DNA of 50,124 nt from an uncultured Alphaproteobacteria bacterium (lineage in GTDB: Bacteria > Pseudomonadota > Alphaproteobacteria > VGEJ01): positions 1 through 50,124 of the forward strand of contig CAJWJK010000012.1 of NCBI GenBank assembly GCA_913041535.1, given 5' to 3'. The notes under the pieces are model-generated. The model was not told the DNA's origin. It made no database searches and worked only from the letters and a program-made list of their open reading frames with translations. The position numbers were made by a program, and so were the translations under genes. Below, in pieces: positions 1-8,021 of this stretch; the stretch's first letter is position 1, and every line of letters starts with the position of its first letter.

Positions 1-220
1 TAACTCCTTGAACGTAATCCTTTGAATAGGAACTCAGTCCCAGTTTTCTACAATCCTCATTTATCTCTTGAAATTGTTTTTTCCATTCTTGAATCCAGAA
101 GAAATGTCTTTGTGCAGGATTCAGGTAATGAGAATGAAAATAGTTGTCGTATGGATTATCGTAATGAGAACACCAGCAATCATCAGGAGTGCAGGATTCA
201 GGTTCCATAAAATAGTTCAT
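1..220 (-). CDS. Partial small protein of unknown function, runs off left edge
   Basis: A minus-strand frame starts at ATG 218-220 and stays open to base 2, giving 73 visible residues with no stop. A purine-rich AAGAAGGG lies about nine bases upstream of the ATG and can serve as ribosome binding site. The product is rich in Tyr, His, Cys, Trp and Phe near its start (motifs PDDCWCSHY and YFHSHY) and becomes Lys/Gln-rich after residue 50. I recognise no domain. It lies downstream of, and in the same direction as, the 144-residue gene at 332-766. Composition and small size recall accessory genes of large tailed phages, but that is an impression and not a match. A 15-bp direct repeat (112-126 and 189-203) lies inside it in two different frames, which weakens the coding case somewhat. 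Confidence 0.45.
   Translation of the reverse strand, partial: MNYFMEPESCTPDDCWCSHYDNPYDNYFHSHYLNPAQRHFFWIQEWKKQFQEINEDCRKLGLSSYSKDYVQGV
112..203. repeat. 15-bp direct repeat pair
   Basis: The sequence GTGCAGGATTCAGGT occurs at 112-126 and again at 189-203, 77 bp apart. Because 77 is not a multiple of three, the two copies are read in different frames of the minus-strand gene that contains them. Confidence 0.7.
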
Positions 221-297
221 TGGGATTTTCCCTTCTTATTGTTTTGCAAAGGGAAAATTCAATTTGAATATCTATTCTCTGAAGAGTCTACACACCC

Positions 298-304
298 ATT
301 TATA
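298..304 (-). promoter_or_regulatory. TATAAAT element upstream of the left-edge gene
   Basis: On the minus strand TATAAAT is read from 304 to 298, about 80 bp upstream of the ATG at 220. The same heptamer lies at 908-902 upstream of the other small minus-strand gene. It resembles the -10 element of T4-type late promoters (TATAAATA) but lacks the final A, so it is only suggestive. Confidence 0.2.
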
Positions 305-331
305 TAAGATTCCCTCTAGTGGTTACGTTTA

Positions 332-766
332 TTATTGAATTTTTTCAGAAATATATTCTCCATACCTGATTGTTTGATATTGGTTCTCACAGATTGGAGA
401 ACACAACTCTCTCTCAGGTATCCTCACTTCCTCTCCACATACCAGACAGGACGTAGGATTCTCAGAGTTGGAACTGTTGTCGGACCTGTCCATAGAACCT
501 TCAAACCAAGACCACTCAGGTTTGAATTCGTCCATCAGGTCATCCTTCTGACGAATCCGATGAACCACCTGTTTGAGTGCGTTGCGGTTCAGAGGATTTC
601 CGAAACGGTTAGAGAACCCCAGAAGGTTCATCACTGATGCAACTTCCTCTAATCGGGTCTGGTGATGAGACTGAGTGAAACCGTAGTCTCTCTCTCCCAA
701 ACCTGATGAGACAAGAACCTCAACCATTCCTGAGAATATGTGTGTATCGTGTGTGTGCGTGTTCAT
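332..766 (-). CDS. Putative zinc-binding small protein, phage-like
   Basis: The frame is open upstream to a TTG at 784, but the likely start is the ATG at 766: it is preceded by AAGGGAGA seven bases away, a strong ribosome binding site. The product has 144 residues. Its middle (GFSNRFGNPLNRNALKQVV) resembles the helix-turn-helix tail of recombinase-type domains, where a 'G-x-T-x-x-G-x-P-W-T-x-N-x-V' pattern is common. The C-terminal part carries two cysteine pairs (CLVC and CSPIC), a possible zinc finger. No full-length family is recognised. Nearest neighbours are the left-edge gene on the same strand and a long non-coding stretch before argC. Use of a recombinase-like tail and zinc finger suggests a phage or mobile-DNA accessory protein; this is inference. 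Confidence 0.55.
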   Translation of the reverse strand: MNTHTHDTHIFSGMVEVLVSSGLGERDYGFTQSHHQTRLEEVASVMNLLGFSNRFGNPLNRNALKQVVHRIRQKDDLMDEFKPEWSWFEGSMDRSDNSSNSENPTSCLVCGEEVRIPERELCSPICENQYQTIRYGEYISEKIQ

Positions 767-901
767 ATCGTATCTCCCTTGCAAACCTATTTAGACAAAG
801 GGGATGCGTCTGAACCTCTGGTTACGAAGAAAAATTGGGGTGAGGGGATACCAAAAACGAAATAGAGGGTTCGTTATCCCTCTGACTTAGTTGGGTTTGG
901 G

Positions 902-908
902 ATTTATA
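902..908 (-). promoter_or_regulatory. TATAAAT element upstream of the 144-residue gene
   Basis: The minus strand reads TATAAATC from 908, about 137 bp upstream of the ATG at 766. It is the second copy of the heptamer also seen at 298-304, and both precede a small phage-like gene. T4-type late promoters use TATAAATA; the match is partial and AT-rich DNA can give it by chance. Confidence 0.2.
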
Positions 909-1393
909 TTTACTCGAAAGTATCATATACAGGCACTACGACGCGTTTAGAGCAGTAGATGGTGGAGGCACAAATGAGGCGCAAAGAATATAATGATACA
1001 ATAAGTGATTGTATTCATTGCGTTTTACGACGCATCCAGTTCTCGAAACGTTGAAGGACTTGTTTTATTCAACAGTTATTGTTTTGGTTTTCTGGGCTAG
1101 TGCCGTTCTGTTTTAGTACAAGCGGAACGGTCCAGGCGTCACTACATTGAAACTTGTCTAATGCGTAACGATCTGGTGCAGAACATGACATTCGGTCAAA
1201 GCATGTCATATATTTTTATAAATTCGCGGTAGTAGGTGAAAATCGCGAGTATCATTTCTTTACGTTAAATTGCAGAATTTATATGATGCTGTGTCTACGC
1301 GTTATTGATGGCTACAATCTGGAGGAAGCTTGTTGCTGTGACCTGCAGAATACCAAGAGTAAGGCTGGGTATCCGATTCACATTTTGAAACTA

Positions 1394-1419
1394 TATAATA
1401 CGATGTTCTCTTTAGGGAG
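1394..1419 (+). promoter_or_regulatory. argC -10 candidate and ribosome binding site
   Basis: TATAAT at 1394-1399 is a perfect -10 hexamer, but no good -35 box lies 16-18 bp upstream. AGGGAG at 1414-1419 sits six bases before the ATG at 1426 and fixes that codon as the argC start. Confidence 0.4.
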
Positions 1420-1425
1420 TGGGTT

Positions 1426-2520
1426 ATGGCTGCCGAATTGGCGGATCGGATAGGTGTAGGAGTCTTCGGTGCAAGTGGCTACGCCGGTGGCGAGCTCGTA
1501 CGCCTTCTTGTAAGGCATCCAAACGTGGATATAAGGGTGTTGACGGCTGAAAGAAAGGCTCATAGCAGTTATGGTGCCGTTTTTCCACATTTGGCATCCG
1601 CTAAATTACCAGAATTGGTATCGATTAATGAGGTTAACTGGTCAGATAACGATGTGGATATTCTATTTTGTGCATTGCCGCATGGTCAGACGCAGGAACT
1701 TATCTCGGGGTTGTTCGGTAAAAATGGAAGAGGGGATGTTGTTGCAGGCCATAAAGACATGAAAGTTATTGACTTGTCCTCAGACTTTCGTTTAGCACCG
1801 CAGCTATACGCTCAGTGGTACGGAAAGACGCATATGGCACCGGCGTTACAGAATGAAGCAGTTTACGGTCTGACTGAGTTTGCCAAGGGTGATATTGAGG
1901 GTGCTCGTTTGGTTTCATGTCCGGGTTGTTATCCTACTGCTACGCTACTGCCTCTTTTGCCAATACTGAAAAACCAGCTTATAGAGGCGGATGGAATAAT
2001 AATTGATGCGAAATCAGGTGTCAGCGGGGCTGGTAGAACAGTATCAGAAACAAATCTATTTTGTGAGATTAACGATGGTATTCACGCATATGCCGTTGGG
2101 GGGCATCGACACGCCCCTGAGATTGAAACTCAACTAACTCAGGTTGCAGGAGAGAATGTTACTGTAAGTTTTACTCCGCATTTAGTTCCAATGAATAGGG
2201 GAATTCTTTCAACCATTTACGTTAAATTGCGGGGTGGCACCTCAGCCGATGATTTGAGGAGGTGCCTTTCAGATTATTATGAGAATGAAACTTTTGTGTG
2301 TGTCATTCCAGAATCAGGCGCGCTAGCAACGCGCCATGTTCGGGGCTCAAACTATTGTCTGATTAGTGTAGAAAAGGATCGTTTAACCGGGCGCGCAATA
2401 ATTTTATCGGTGATTGATAATCTTGTTAAAGGAGCAGCGGGCCAGGCAGTCCACAATATGAACCTTATGTCAGGATTAGATGAGACGACTGGTTTAGAGC
2501 AAAAACCTTTATTTCCATAG
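1426..2520 (+). CDS. argC: N-acetyl-gamma-glutamyl-phosphate reductase
   Basis: Catalyses the third step of arginine synthesis: NADPH-dependent reduction of N-acetyl-glutamyl phosphate to the semialdehyde, in the cytoplasm. The product is 364 residues, normal for the long ArgC type. The N-terminal nucleotide-binding motif GASGYAGGEL is at 15-24, and the catalytic cysteine is C168 in the PGCYPT motif. GVSGAGR and the HRHAPEI region further on match the conserved substrate and catalytic segments. The ATG at 1426 is preceded by AGGGAG six bases away. In many alphaproteobacteria argC follows rplM-rpsI; here those genes are absent and a long non-coding stretch precedes it, which may mean the left end of the window is rearranged. 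Downstream is the OmpA-domain lipoprotein. Confidence 0.97.
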   Translation: MAAELADRIGVGVFGASGYAGGELVRLLVRHPNVDIRVLTAERKAHSSYGAVFPHLASAKLPELVSINEVNWSDNDVDILFCALPHGQTQELISGLFGKNGRGDVVAGHKDMKVIDLSSDFRLAPQLYAQWYGKTHMAPALQNEAVYGLTEFAKGDIEGARLVSCPGCYPTATLLPLLPILKNQLIEADGIIIDAKSGVSGAGRTVSETNLFCEINDGIHAYAVGGHRHAPEIETQLTQVAGENVTVSFTPHLVPMNRGILSTIYVKLRGGTSADDLRRCLSDYYENETFVCVIPESGALATRHVRGSNYCLISVEKDRLTGRAIILSVIDNLVKGAAGQAVHNMNLMSGLDETTGLEQKPLFP

Positions 2521-2570
2521 GGGTTATTAAGGGAACAATGCTGCCATTTTGTTTAAGTTAGGGGGTACCA

Positions 2571-3800
2571 GTGAATTTGATGAAATCTTGTAGCTTGGTC
2601 TATAACGCAGATGGTAATGGCTTCAGAGTGGGTGGTCGCATCGTGGTTGTCGCAGCGACAGCTTTGGCTCTTAGTGCATGCTCTTATGTACCTGATTGGG
2701 CAAACCCTGTGAACTTATATGATGAAGTGTTTGACGGTCAAAACTCGCTTCGTCAACTGTTGCCGTGGGAGAAAGATACAGGTGAATTTCCTACCTTGGC
2801 ATCTGTCCCCGATGATTTCACGGAAACTACTAGTAGTGACGAAGCTCAGCAGATTCGGGAAGGATTAATTGCTGATCGTGAGAGCGCTCGTTATACGGAC
2901 GAAGAGCTTCGATCTGGTCCAGCAGAGGAATTACAGGATACACATGCCTCTAGCGCAGAAGTGCTTTCATCTCCGTCCGAAGATGCTCTTGACGATTATG
3001 AAGTTAAAGAAATAGCAGTTACGACAGATATTAAGGTTCGGCCTTTGATCGAAGAGGTTGACCCCACGGAGCCGAGCGTGATCGGAGAAGCAGAGTCATT
3101 ATACGAGGAAATTGAGCCGCTCGCGTCTTCTAGTCCAGTTGTAGAAGAGAGTTTGGTATCGGATACAAGTTTTGATCAGCCTCTTTTGGAACCCGACCCA
3201 AGGAACGAAGTTGTGCCGACTGTTGATGATACAGTGACGGTTGTTGTGGCGTCGACAGGACAGGATATTCTAGCTCAAACTTTTTCAAAACGTCTTTCGG
3301 AATCTGGTGCGACGGTTACTACTGCTCCGGCAAACCCGTCTTTCTCAGATTTAGAAAATGATAACGTTTGGATTGATGATGCGGATGCACCAGTGGATAT
3401 GGAATTGTCGGAGGGAGCTGCATCGGGGCCGTCTTATGGTAATGCCTCGAGTGTGGCTGCCATTATTAAGTTTAAAAACGGCTCTGCACACATATCAGCG
3501 AGTTACCGAGGTGTTTTGCGAGAGATGGCAAGTGCATATGGAAAACATGGCGGCTTAGTAAAGGTTGTCGGCCATGCTTCAAGCCGCACACGAAACTTGG
3601 ATCTAGCTGATCATATGATGGCAAACTTTTCCATATCGATTGATAGGGCGGAGGCAGTTGCTCGAGAGTTGATTCAACTCGGGGTACCAGGTGAAAATAT
3701 TGTTGCGGAGGCAAAAAGTGATGGCCAACCGCTATATTACGAAGTGATGCCATCGGGTGAAGATGAAAATCGTCGTGTTGAGATATTTCTAGAGTATTAG
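2571..3800 (+). CDS. OmpA-domain outer-membrane lipoprotein
   Basis: A 409-residue exported protein. It has a basic N-terminus, a hydrophobic stretch and a lipobox (LALSAC, Cys at about residue 37), so it should be lipid-anchored. Residues ~45-290 are a long acidic Glu/Asp/Ser-rich region of low complexity, probably disordered. Residues ~295-409 form an OmpA-type peptidoglycan-binding domain, with IIKFKNGSAHIS at its start, VVGHASSRTR, and the closing NRRVEIFLEY strand. The start used is GTG 2571, preceded by AGGGGG; an ATG nine bases later (2580) is an alternative and would give a shorter leader. It likely ties the outer membrane to peptidoglycan. It lies 50 bp after argC and 75 bp before recJ. 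The exact family is not known to me. Confidence 0.85.
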   Translation: MNLMKSCSLVYNADGNGFRVGGRIVVVAATALALSACSYVPDWANPVNLYDEVFDGQNSLRQLLPWEKDTGEFPTLASVPDDFTETTSSDEAQQIREGLIADRESARYTDEELRSGPAEELQDTHASSAEVLSSPSEDALDDYEVKEIAVTTDIKVRPLIEEVDPTEPSVIGEAESLYEEIEPLASSSPVVEESLVSDTSFDQPLLEPDPRNEVVPTVDDTVTVVVASTGQDILAQTFSKRLSESGATVTTAPANPSFSDLENDNVWIDDADAPVDMELSEGAASGPSYGNASSVAAIIKFKNGSAHISASYRGVLREMASAYGKHGGLVKVVGHASSRTRNLDLADHMMANFSISIDRAEAVARELIQLGVPGENIVAEAKSDGQPLYYEVMPSGEDENRRVEIFLEY

Positions 3801-3875
3801 TTGATTTAACTATAAGCGAAAGTGTATTGGCTTTTCCGAAGGGAACCATATGCGCCTAGCATATAACTGTAAGAC

Positions 3876-5663
3876 GTGATAACCCAATCTCGACCTCTAG
3901 TTTTTGACGTGTCGCGCTCCGTACTAGGGCGCAGATGGTGCCTCCGTAAAGCTGATGATCGAATGGCTCTTGCACTTAGTCAGAGACTGTCAGTGCCTGA
4001 GGTTATCGGGAGGGTTCTCGCGGCCCGTGGTGTGGATCTTGACAGTGCCATAGGTCATCTTAATCCCACTCTTCGGGAAAATCTTCCTAATCCGTCACAA
4101 TTTAAGGACATGGACGTAGCTGCACAACGTTTAGCTCAAGCAATTATGGCTGATGAGCTTATAACGGTATTTGGTGATTATGACGTAGACGGAGCAACGA
4201 GTGCCGCGTTACTCAAACGATTCTGTGAAGAAGTTGGTGGTCGTCTAAAGGTCTACATTCCTGATCGGGTAAAGGAAGGTTATGGACCCAATGTTCATGC
4301 ATTAAAAAAAATTGCAACAGATGGAACTCAGCTTTTGATTACGGTCGACTGCGGCACCTTAGCTCATGAACCTCTTAGTTTAGCAGCCGAAATGGGTCTT
4401 GATGTGATTGTTGCTGATCACCATATAGCTGAACCTTCCTTACCAACGGCTTTAGCCGTCGTAAACCCAAATCGAATTGACGAGGACGGTGGATACGAAC
4501 AGCTAGCAGCCGTGGGTGTAACGTTCATGCTTGTTATCGCCACTAATCGCGTACTTCGAGGTTTTGGCTGGTACAATCAACGCCCAAAGCCTGATCTGAT
4601 GCAATGGCTTGATCTCGTAGCTCTTGGAACAGTATGTGATGTTGTCCCTCTAGTTGGGGTAAATCGTGCTTTGGTGACGAAAGGTTTAGAGGTATTTAGA
4701 TATCGCCGTAATCTAGGTTTGTTGGCTCTATCAGAAATTGCTCAAATCTCGGGGCCCGTGGAAGCCTATCACCTCGGTTTTGTAATGGGTCCGCGCGTTA
4801 ACGCTGGTGGGCGAGTAGGCAAGGCTGACTTGGGGACAAGATTGTTGACGACCCGTAACACGGGCGAGGCACGGGATATAGCATCGGCGCTCAATAAACT
4901 AAATGATGAGCGGCGAGCAATAGAGGCAATGGTTTTAGAGCAGGCATTGCAATCGGTGGAACGATGTTACGAAGGCATGCTTGATTCGATAATTGTTGTA
5001 TCTGGTAAGGGTTGGCATCAAGGAGTTATAGGCATTGTGGCTAGCCGCCTGAAGGATAGGTTTAACCGACCAGCTGTAGTAATAACAATCGATGAGGATG
5101 GGGTAGGTCGGGGCTCGGCCCGTTCCATTGCGGGCATTGATCTTGGTGCAGCTGTCGTAGCTGCAAAAGAGGCAGAAATTCTTCTAAGTGGCGGAGGTCA
5201 TGCTATGGCCGCAGGGTTAACTATTTCAAGCGAGAAATTAAATGACTTTAGGGAATTTATTTCATCTAGGATTACGTTGGCAGGGAAGCACGGTATTGAG
5301 GATCCCTCCATCAATGTAGATGCGGCAGTTGCAGCCAGTGCAATTAATCATGAGCTTTATGAGATGCTCCTAAGTGTTGGTCCTTACGGGGCTGGAAATC
5401 CTCAGCCGCGTTTTGCAATAGCTAATGCCCAAGTGGTAGGAGCAAAAGTGGTGGGCAATGGGCATGTGCGCTGTGCGTTAAAGGGTGGTGATGGCAGCTT
5501 TCTCAATGCTATAGCCTTTGGTCACGCAGAGGGTCCAATTGGTAAAGCCTTGTTGCAAAGCAGGTCATCACAAGTGCATGTTGTCGGCACGATAGGTCGC
5601 GATAATCGTGCTCGTATGCAATTGGTTGTAGAAGATGTCGCTAATATTGATGTCAGTACTTGA
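3876..5663 (+). CDS. recJ: Single-stranded-DNA-specific exonuclease RecJ
   Basis: 5'-3' exonuclease on single-stranded DNA, acting in recombinational repair, base-excision and mismatch repair. The 595-residue length is normal. The DHH-family motifs are clear: GDYDVDGATSA at 100-110, DCG near 158-160, DHH at 181-183, the GTVCDVVPL segment, and the DHHA1-type GGGHAMAAG motif near residue 445, followed by the C-terminal OB-like domain. The start is a GTG at 3876; no ATG upstream is in frame, and the first conserved positions lie well inside. It is followed by tRNA-Glu 36 bp downstream in the same direction. Confidence 0.97.
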   Translation: MITQSRPLVFDVSRSVLGRRWCLRKADDRMALALSQRLSVPEVIGRVLAARGVDLDSAIGHLNPTLRENLPNPSQFKDMDVAAQRLAQAIMADELITVFGDYDVDGATSAALLKRFCEEVGGRLKVYIPDRVKEGYGPNVHALKKIATDGTQLLITVDCGTLAHEPLSLAAEMGLDVIVADHHIAEPSLPTALAVVNPNRIDEDGGYEQLAAVGVTFMLVIATNRVLRGFGWYNQRPKPDLMQWLDLVALGTVCDVVPLVGVNRALVTKGLEVFRYRRNLGLLALSEIAQISGPVEAYHLGFVMGPRVNAGGRVGKADLGTRLLTTRNTGEARDIASALNKLNDERRAIEAMVLEQALQSVERCYEGMLDSIIVVSGKGWHQGVIGIVASRLKDRFNRPAVVITIDEDGVGRGSARSIAGIDLGAAVVAAKEAEILLSGGGHAMAAGLTISSEKLNDFREFISSRITLAGKHGIEDPSINVDAAVAASAINHELYEMLLSVGPYGAGNPQPRFAIANAQVVGAKVVGNGHVRCALKGGDGSFLNAIAFGHAEGPIGKALLQSRSSQVHVVGTIGRDNRARMQLVVEDVANIDVST

Positions 5664-5699
5664 TTTTTCCGGGTGAATAGTTGATAGAGCTAGAGATCC

Positions 5700-5775
5700 G
5701 ACCCCATCGTCTAGTGGCCTAGGACATCAGCCTTTCACGCTGAAAACACGGGTTCGAGTCCCGTTGGGGTCGCCA
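5700..5775 (+). tRNA. tRNA-Glu (anticodon TTC)
   Basis: A full cloverleaf can be drawn. The acceptor stem GACCCCA (5700-5706) pairs with TGGGGTC (5765-5771). The anticodon stem TCAGC/GCTGA holds the loop CTTTCAC with anticodon TTC, and the T stem ACGGG/CCCGT holds TTCGAGT. The 3' CCA (5773-5775) is encoded. A run of six T follows at once and may end transcription. Confidence 0.97.
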
Positions 5776-5802
5776 CTCTTTTTTCGTAACTGTAATTTGT
5801 TG

Positions 5803-6420
5803 TCATCGACGAGTGAAAACTACCGATAAATTATTGGCTGGCATCTCGATGGTATCTGTATGGTTCAAATCGTTTTCATTGGCAGTTTCTTTAACTTTAT
5901 CGAGATGTCGGACACCCCAACGGGTGTCTTGTTGTTGAAGAGACTGGTCAAACTTGATATTGCTTTTTGCGGTTGTCACGTGGGGTTGGTGGAAAGGGCC
6001 ATACAAGTAAAGAATGCCTCCCGAAGGAAGGAATTTTCCTGCTCCTTGCATTAAGCCTCTGCATGCGTCCCATGGGGCTATATGAATCATATTGATACAC
6101 ACGATTGCGTTAAGGTCATCAAGAAGTTTTTGTACAGGCCAATCGGGACTTGAGGCATCAATGGTTAAGGGGGGAAGAACTGATGGTTGGGAAATATCAT
6201 TTGCCCACATCTTTATGCTGTAATTGCAACTAGGGTCAATATCACTGGGCTGCCACAATATTCCAGGGAGGTTCTGCGCGAACCACGCTGCGTGTTCCCC
6301 GGATCCGCTTGCAATTTCAAGTACTAAACCTGGTTGGGGTAATATCTTCTCCAGTATCGAGAGGATTGGCTCACGGTTACGTCGTGTTGCAGGCGCGTGT
6401 TGGCGATAATCATCCTTCAT
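5803..6420 (-). CDS. DUF938 family SAM-dependent methyltransferase-like protein
   Basis: A 205-residue cytoplasmic protein of the DUF938 family (Pfam PF06080), whose members have a class I methyltransferase fold and no firmly known substrate. Visible signs are the N-terminal APATRRNREPIL segment, the SAM-binding motif LEIASGSGEHAAWFA near 34-48, WQPSDIDP (acidic residue at the end of strand 2), and INMIHIAPW, a family hallmark. The C-terminus carries WGVRHLDKV. The ATG start lies seven bases downstream of the aminotransferase stop on the same strand, so the two are probably cotranscribed. No link to the aminotransferase substrate is evident. Confidence 0.9.
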   Translation of the reverse strand: MKDDYRQHAPATRRNREPILSILEKILPQPGLVLEIASGSGEHAAWFAQNLPGILWQPSDIDPSCNYSIKMWANDISQPSVLPPLTIDASSPDWPVQKLLDDLNAIVCINMIHIAPWDACRGLMQGAGKFLPSGGILYLYGPFHQPHVTTAKSNIKFDQSLQQQDTRWGVRHLDKVKETANENDLNHTDTIEMPANNLSVVFTRR

Positions 6421-6427
6421 GGGTGTC

Positions 6428-7756
6428 CTACCAACCGGTGTATTTAGCTACATCTTCGTCCGCAACTCGACCATGTTCTACATCTTCAAAGGCCCTATCT
6501 AGAATTTGAAGGGCTTCTTCGGCTTCCTTCTTATTGAGATTAATTGGAGGTGTAAGTTCAATAACATTAGAGCCGCTACCCACATAAAAGAAAACAGCTC
6601 CTAATTCTTGGGCTCGGAAGACAATCTTTGCACATTCTAGGTCAGCGGGTCTCTTGCTCTCATGATCAGATACAAGGTCCACCCCTATAACTAAACCTCG
6701 CCCTCTTATGTCTCCAATTAGCGAATGTTTCTCAGCTAGTTGTTTAAGTCCGGTAATTAATTGAGATCCTACTTCCCTGGCATTATCGCATAGGCGCTCC
6801 GATGAGATGGTTTTAAGGACGGCTCGACCAGCAGAGGCTGCAATTGGGTTTCCCTGAGTAGTGGTGACTGTTAGGCCTTTCGGGTTATCCATTATGTATG
6901 AAGGTCCAATGAGAGCGGCAAGAGGAAGTCCGCCCCCGAGAGCTTTTCCGTAACTAATCAGGTCAGGAACGACTCCTTCAATATCAAACGAATGCATAAG
7001 ACCAGTGCGGCCGAGCCCCACTTTCACTTCATCAAAAATTAACAGAATATTATGAATCTTACATAGTTCAGCTAGGCCTGATAAAAAACCAGGCGGAGGA
7101 ACAATATCGCCTCCGTCACACATTATTCCCTCTATAATTACTCCTGCAACCTGGTGAGGAGGTGCCATGGTATTTAATAGATATTCGAAGTAACTAAGTA
7201 CCTGTGTCGAAACATCCCCAGCAAATGGTGGTCGATATGGATCAGGGTAGGGAATGTAAATTTGACCAGGCCTTGCAGCAGATTCTGTGTTGATCTGAAG
7301 GGCATCGTAGCCTGATATGGATATTCCGCCCGTAAAGCCACCATGCGTTCCACCAATAAACGAAATAAAACGGTTGCGGCCAGTAGCAGCTGTAACAGCT
7401 CGTACCATTGCGTCATTGGCTTCTGAGCCACAATGACCTAACCATACGCGATGATTTTTTGGATCTGGCGATAGGTTTAGAAGCTCTTCTGCCAAGTAGA
7501 CAGAGGGAGCACTTGTTGAACTTATTGAGCTTGCCCCTGCCATGTTGCTTACCGAGTTAGTCACCGCTTCGACTATAGTTGGATGGCTATATCCTAGTGT
7601 TGCAGCGCCCCATGTTCCTGACATATCTAGAACACGCCGCCCATCTTCGAGAACTAGATAGGAGCCATTGCCACCCACAATAGGAAGGGGAAAGAAACGC
7701 AATTTCTGGATGTTAGCTATCGATCGGCGTTCACGTGTATCGAGACTATTTTCCAT
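6428..7756 (-). CDS. Class III PLP-dependent aminotransferase, substrate unresolved
   Basis: A 442-residue fold-type I class III (omega) aminotransferase. The PLP-binding lysine is K271 in YGKALGGG and the ring-nitrogen aspartate is D242 in FDEVKVGLGRTG. GCSEAN-like phosphate binding is seen as HCGSEAND at 108-115. Members use 4-aminobutyrate, beta-alanine, ornithine, taurine or aminophosphonates as amino donors, and sequence alone does not decide which. The C-terminal tail DEDVAKYTGW is a recognisable subfamily trait but I cannot tie it to a substrate. The start ATG 7756 follows AGGGAA six bases upstream. It is first in a two-gene unit with the DUF938 gene. The upstream 265 bp divergent region is AT-rich and holds the 13-bp palindrome 7792-7804. 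Confidence 0.9.
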   Translation of the reverse strand: MENSLDTRERRSIANIQKLRFFPLPIVGGNGSYLVLEDGRRVLDMSGTWGAATLGYSHPTIVEAVTNSVSNMAGASSISSTSAPSVYLAEELLNLSPDPKNHRVWLGHCGSEANDAMVRAVTAATGRNRFISFIGGTHGGFTGGISISGYDALQINTESAARPGQIYIPYPDPYRPPFAGDVSTQVLSYFEYLLNTMAPPHQVAGVIIEGIMCDGGDIVPPPGFLSGLAELCKIHNILLIFDEVKVGLGRTGLMHSFDIEGVVPDLISYGKALGGGLPLAALIGPSYIMDNPKGLTVTTTQGNPIAASAGRAVLKTISSERLCDNAREVGSQLITGLKQLAEKHSLIGDIRGRGLVIGVDLVSDHESKRPADLECAKIVFRAQELGAVFFYVGSGSNVIELTPPINLNKKEAEEALQILDRAFEDVEHGRVADEDVAKYTGW

Positions 7757-7791
7757 ATGAGGTTCCCTGTGTTATTACGGAATAATAAAAA

Positions 7792-7804
7792 AATAATGAT
7801 TATT
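7792..7804. promoter_or_regulatory. 13-bp palindrome in divergent promoter region
   Basis: AATAAT G ATTATT is a perfect inverted repeat, 36 bp upstream of the aminotransferase start and 218 bp from the Sel1 gene start. The surrounding DNA is AT-rich, so it may be chance; if real it would fit a repressor or activator site for the aminotransferase. Confidence 0.25.
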
Positions 7805-8021
7805 AGAAATATACTCAATGGTTTGCGCGATTAATTGAATACAGGGACTAAATTGATTTGGTGGGCTTTATCGGTAGTTTGTTGCGCAGACCAGAGGTAA
7901 ATTACGCTAGTTTGCACATTCATAGTATATGCTTTGCCATGTTTAAAACTTTTTCGCTTAGTAATCTGTCCAAGAGTGATGTTGTCGAAGGGCAGGGAAT
8001 ACCCCTACTCGGATCGGTACG

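Larger units (their letters stand above)
785..1425. other. Long non-coding stretch with several inverted repeats
   Basis: No convincing gene lies in these 641 bp. Four dyads follow each other: AGAGGG/CCCTCT at 864-869 and 878-883; ATACAAT/ATTGTAT at 996-1002 and 1008-1014; a nine-pair stem with two G-U pairs at 1102-1110 and 1123-1131; ATGACAT/ATGTCAT at 1185-1191 and 1203-1209. None has a clear T-run on the plus strand; the first has a T-rich tract after it on the minus strand. The 3' end carries the argC promoter and ribosome binding site. The region could hold a structured RNA, regulatory sites, or the seam between phage-like and chromosomal DNA. Confidence 0.5.

Noticed and set aside
22-307. 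Two overlapping plus-strand frames at the left edge
   Set aside because: Antisense to the minus-strand partial gene that has a better start; low-complexity composition and no ribosome binding site.
335-637. 100-residue plus-strand frame
   Set aside because: Antisense to the 144-residue minus-strand gene, which has a strong ribosome binding site and zinc-finger-like cysteines; no start signal for the plus frame.
864-883. AGAGGG/CCCTCT hairpin as a transcription terminator
   Set aside because: A six-pair stem with only a loose T-rich tract on the minus strand, lying upstream of a gene rather than after one.
1283-1453. 56-residue plus-strand frame ending inside argC
   Set aside because: No ribosome binding site, no recognisable protein, and it overlaps the argC start and promoter.
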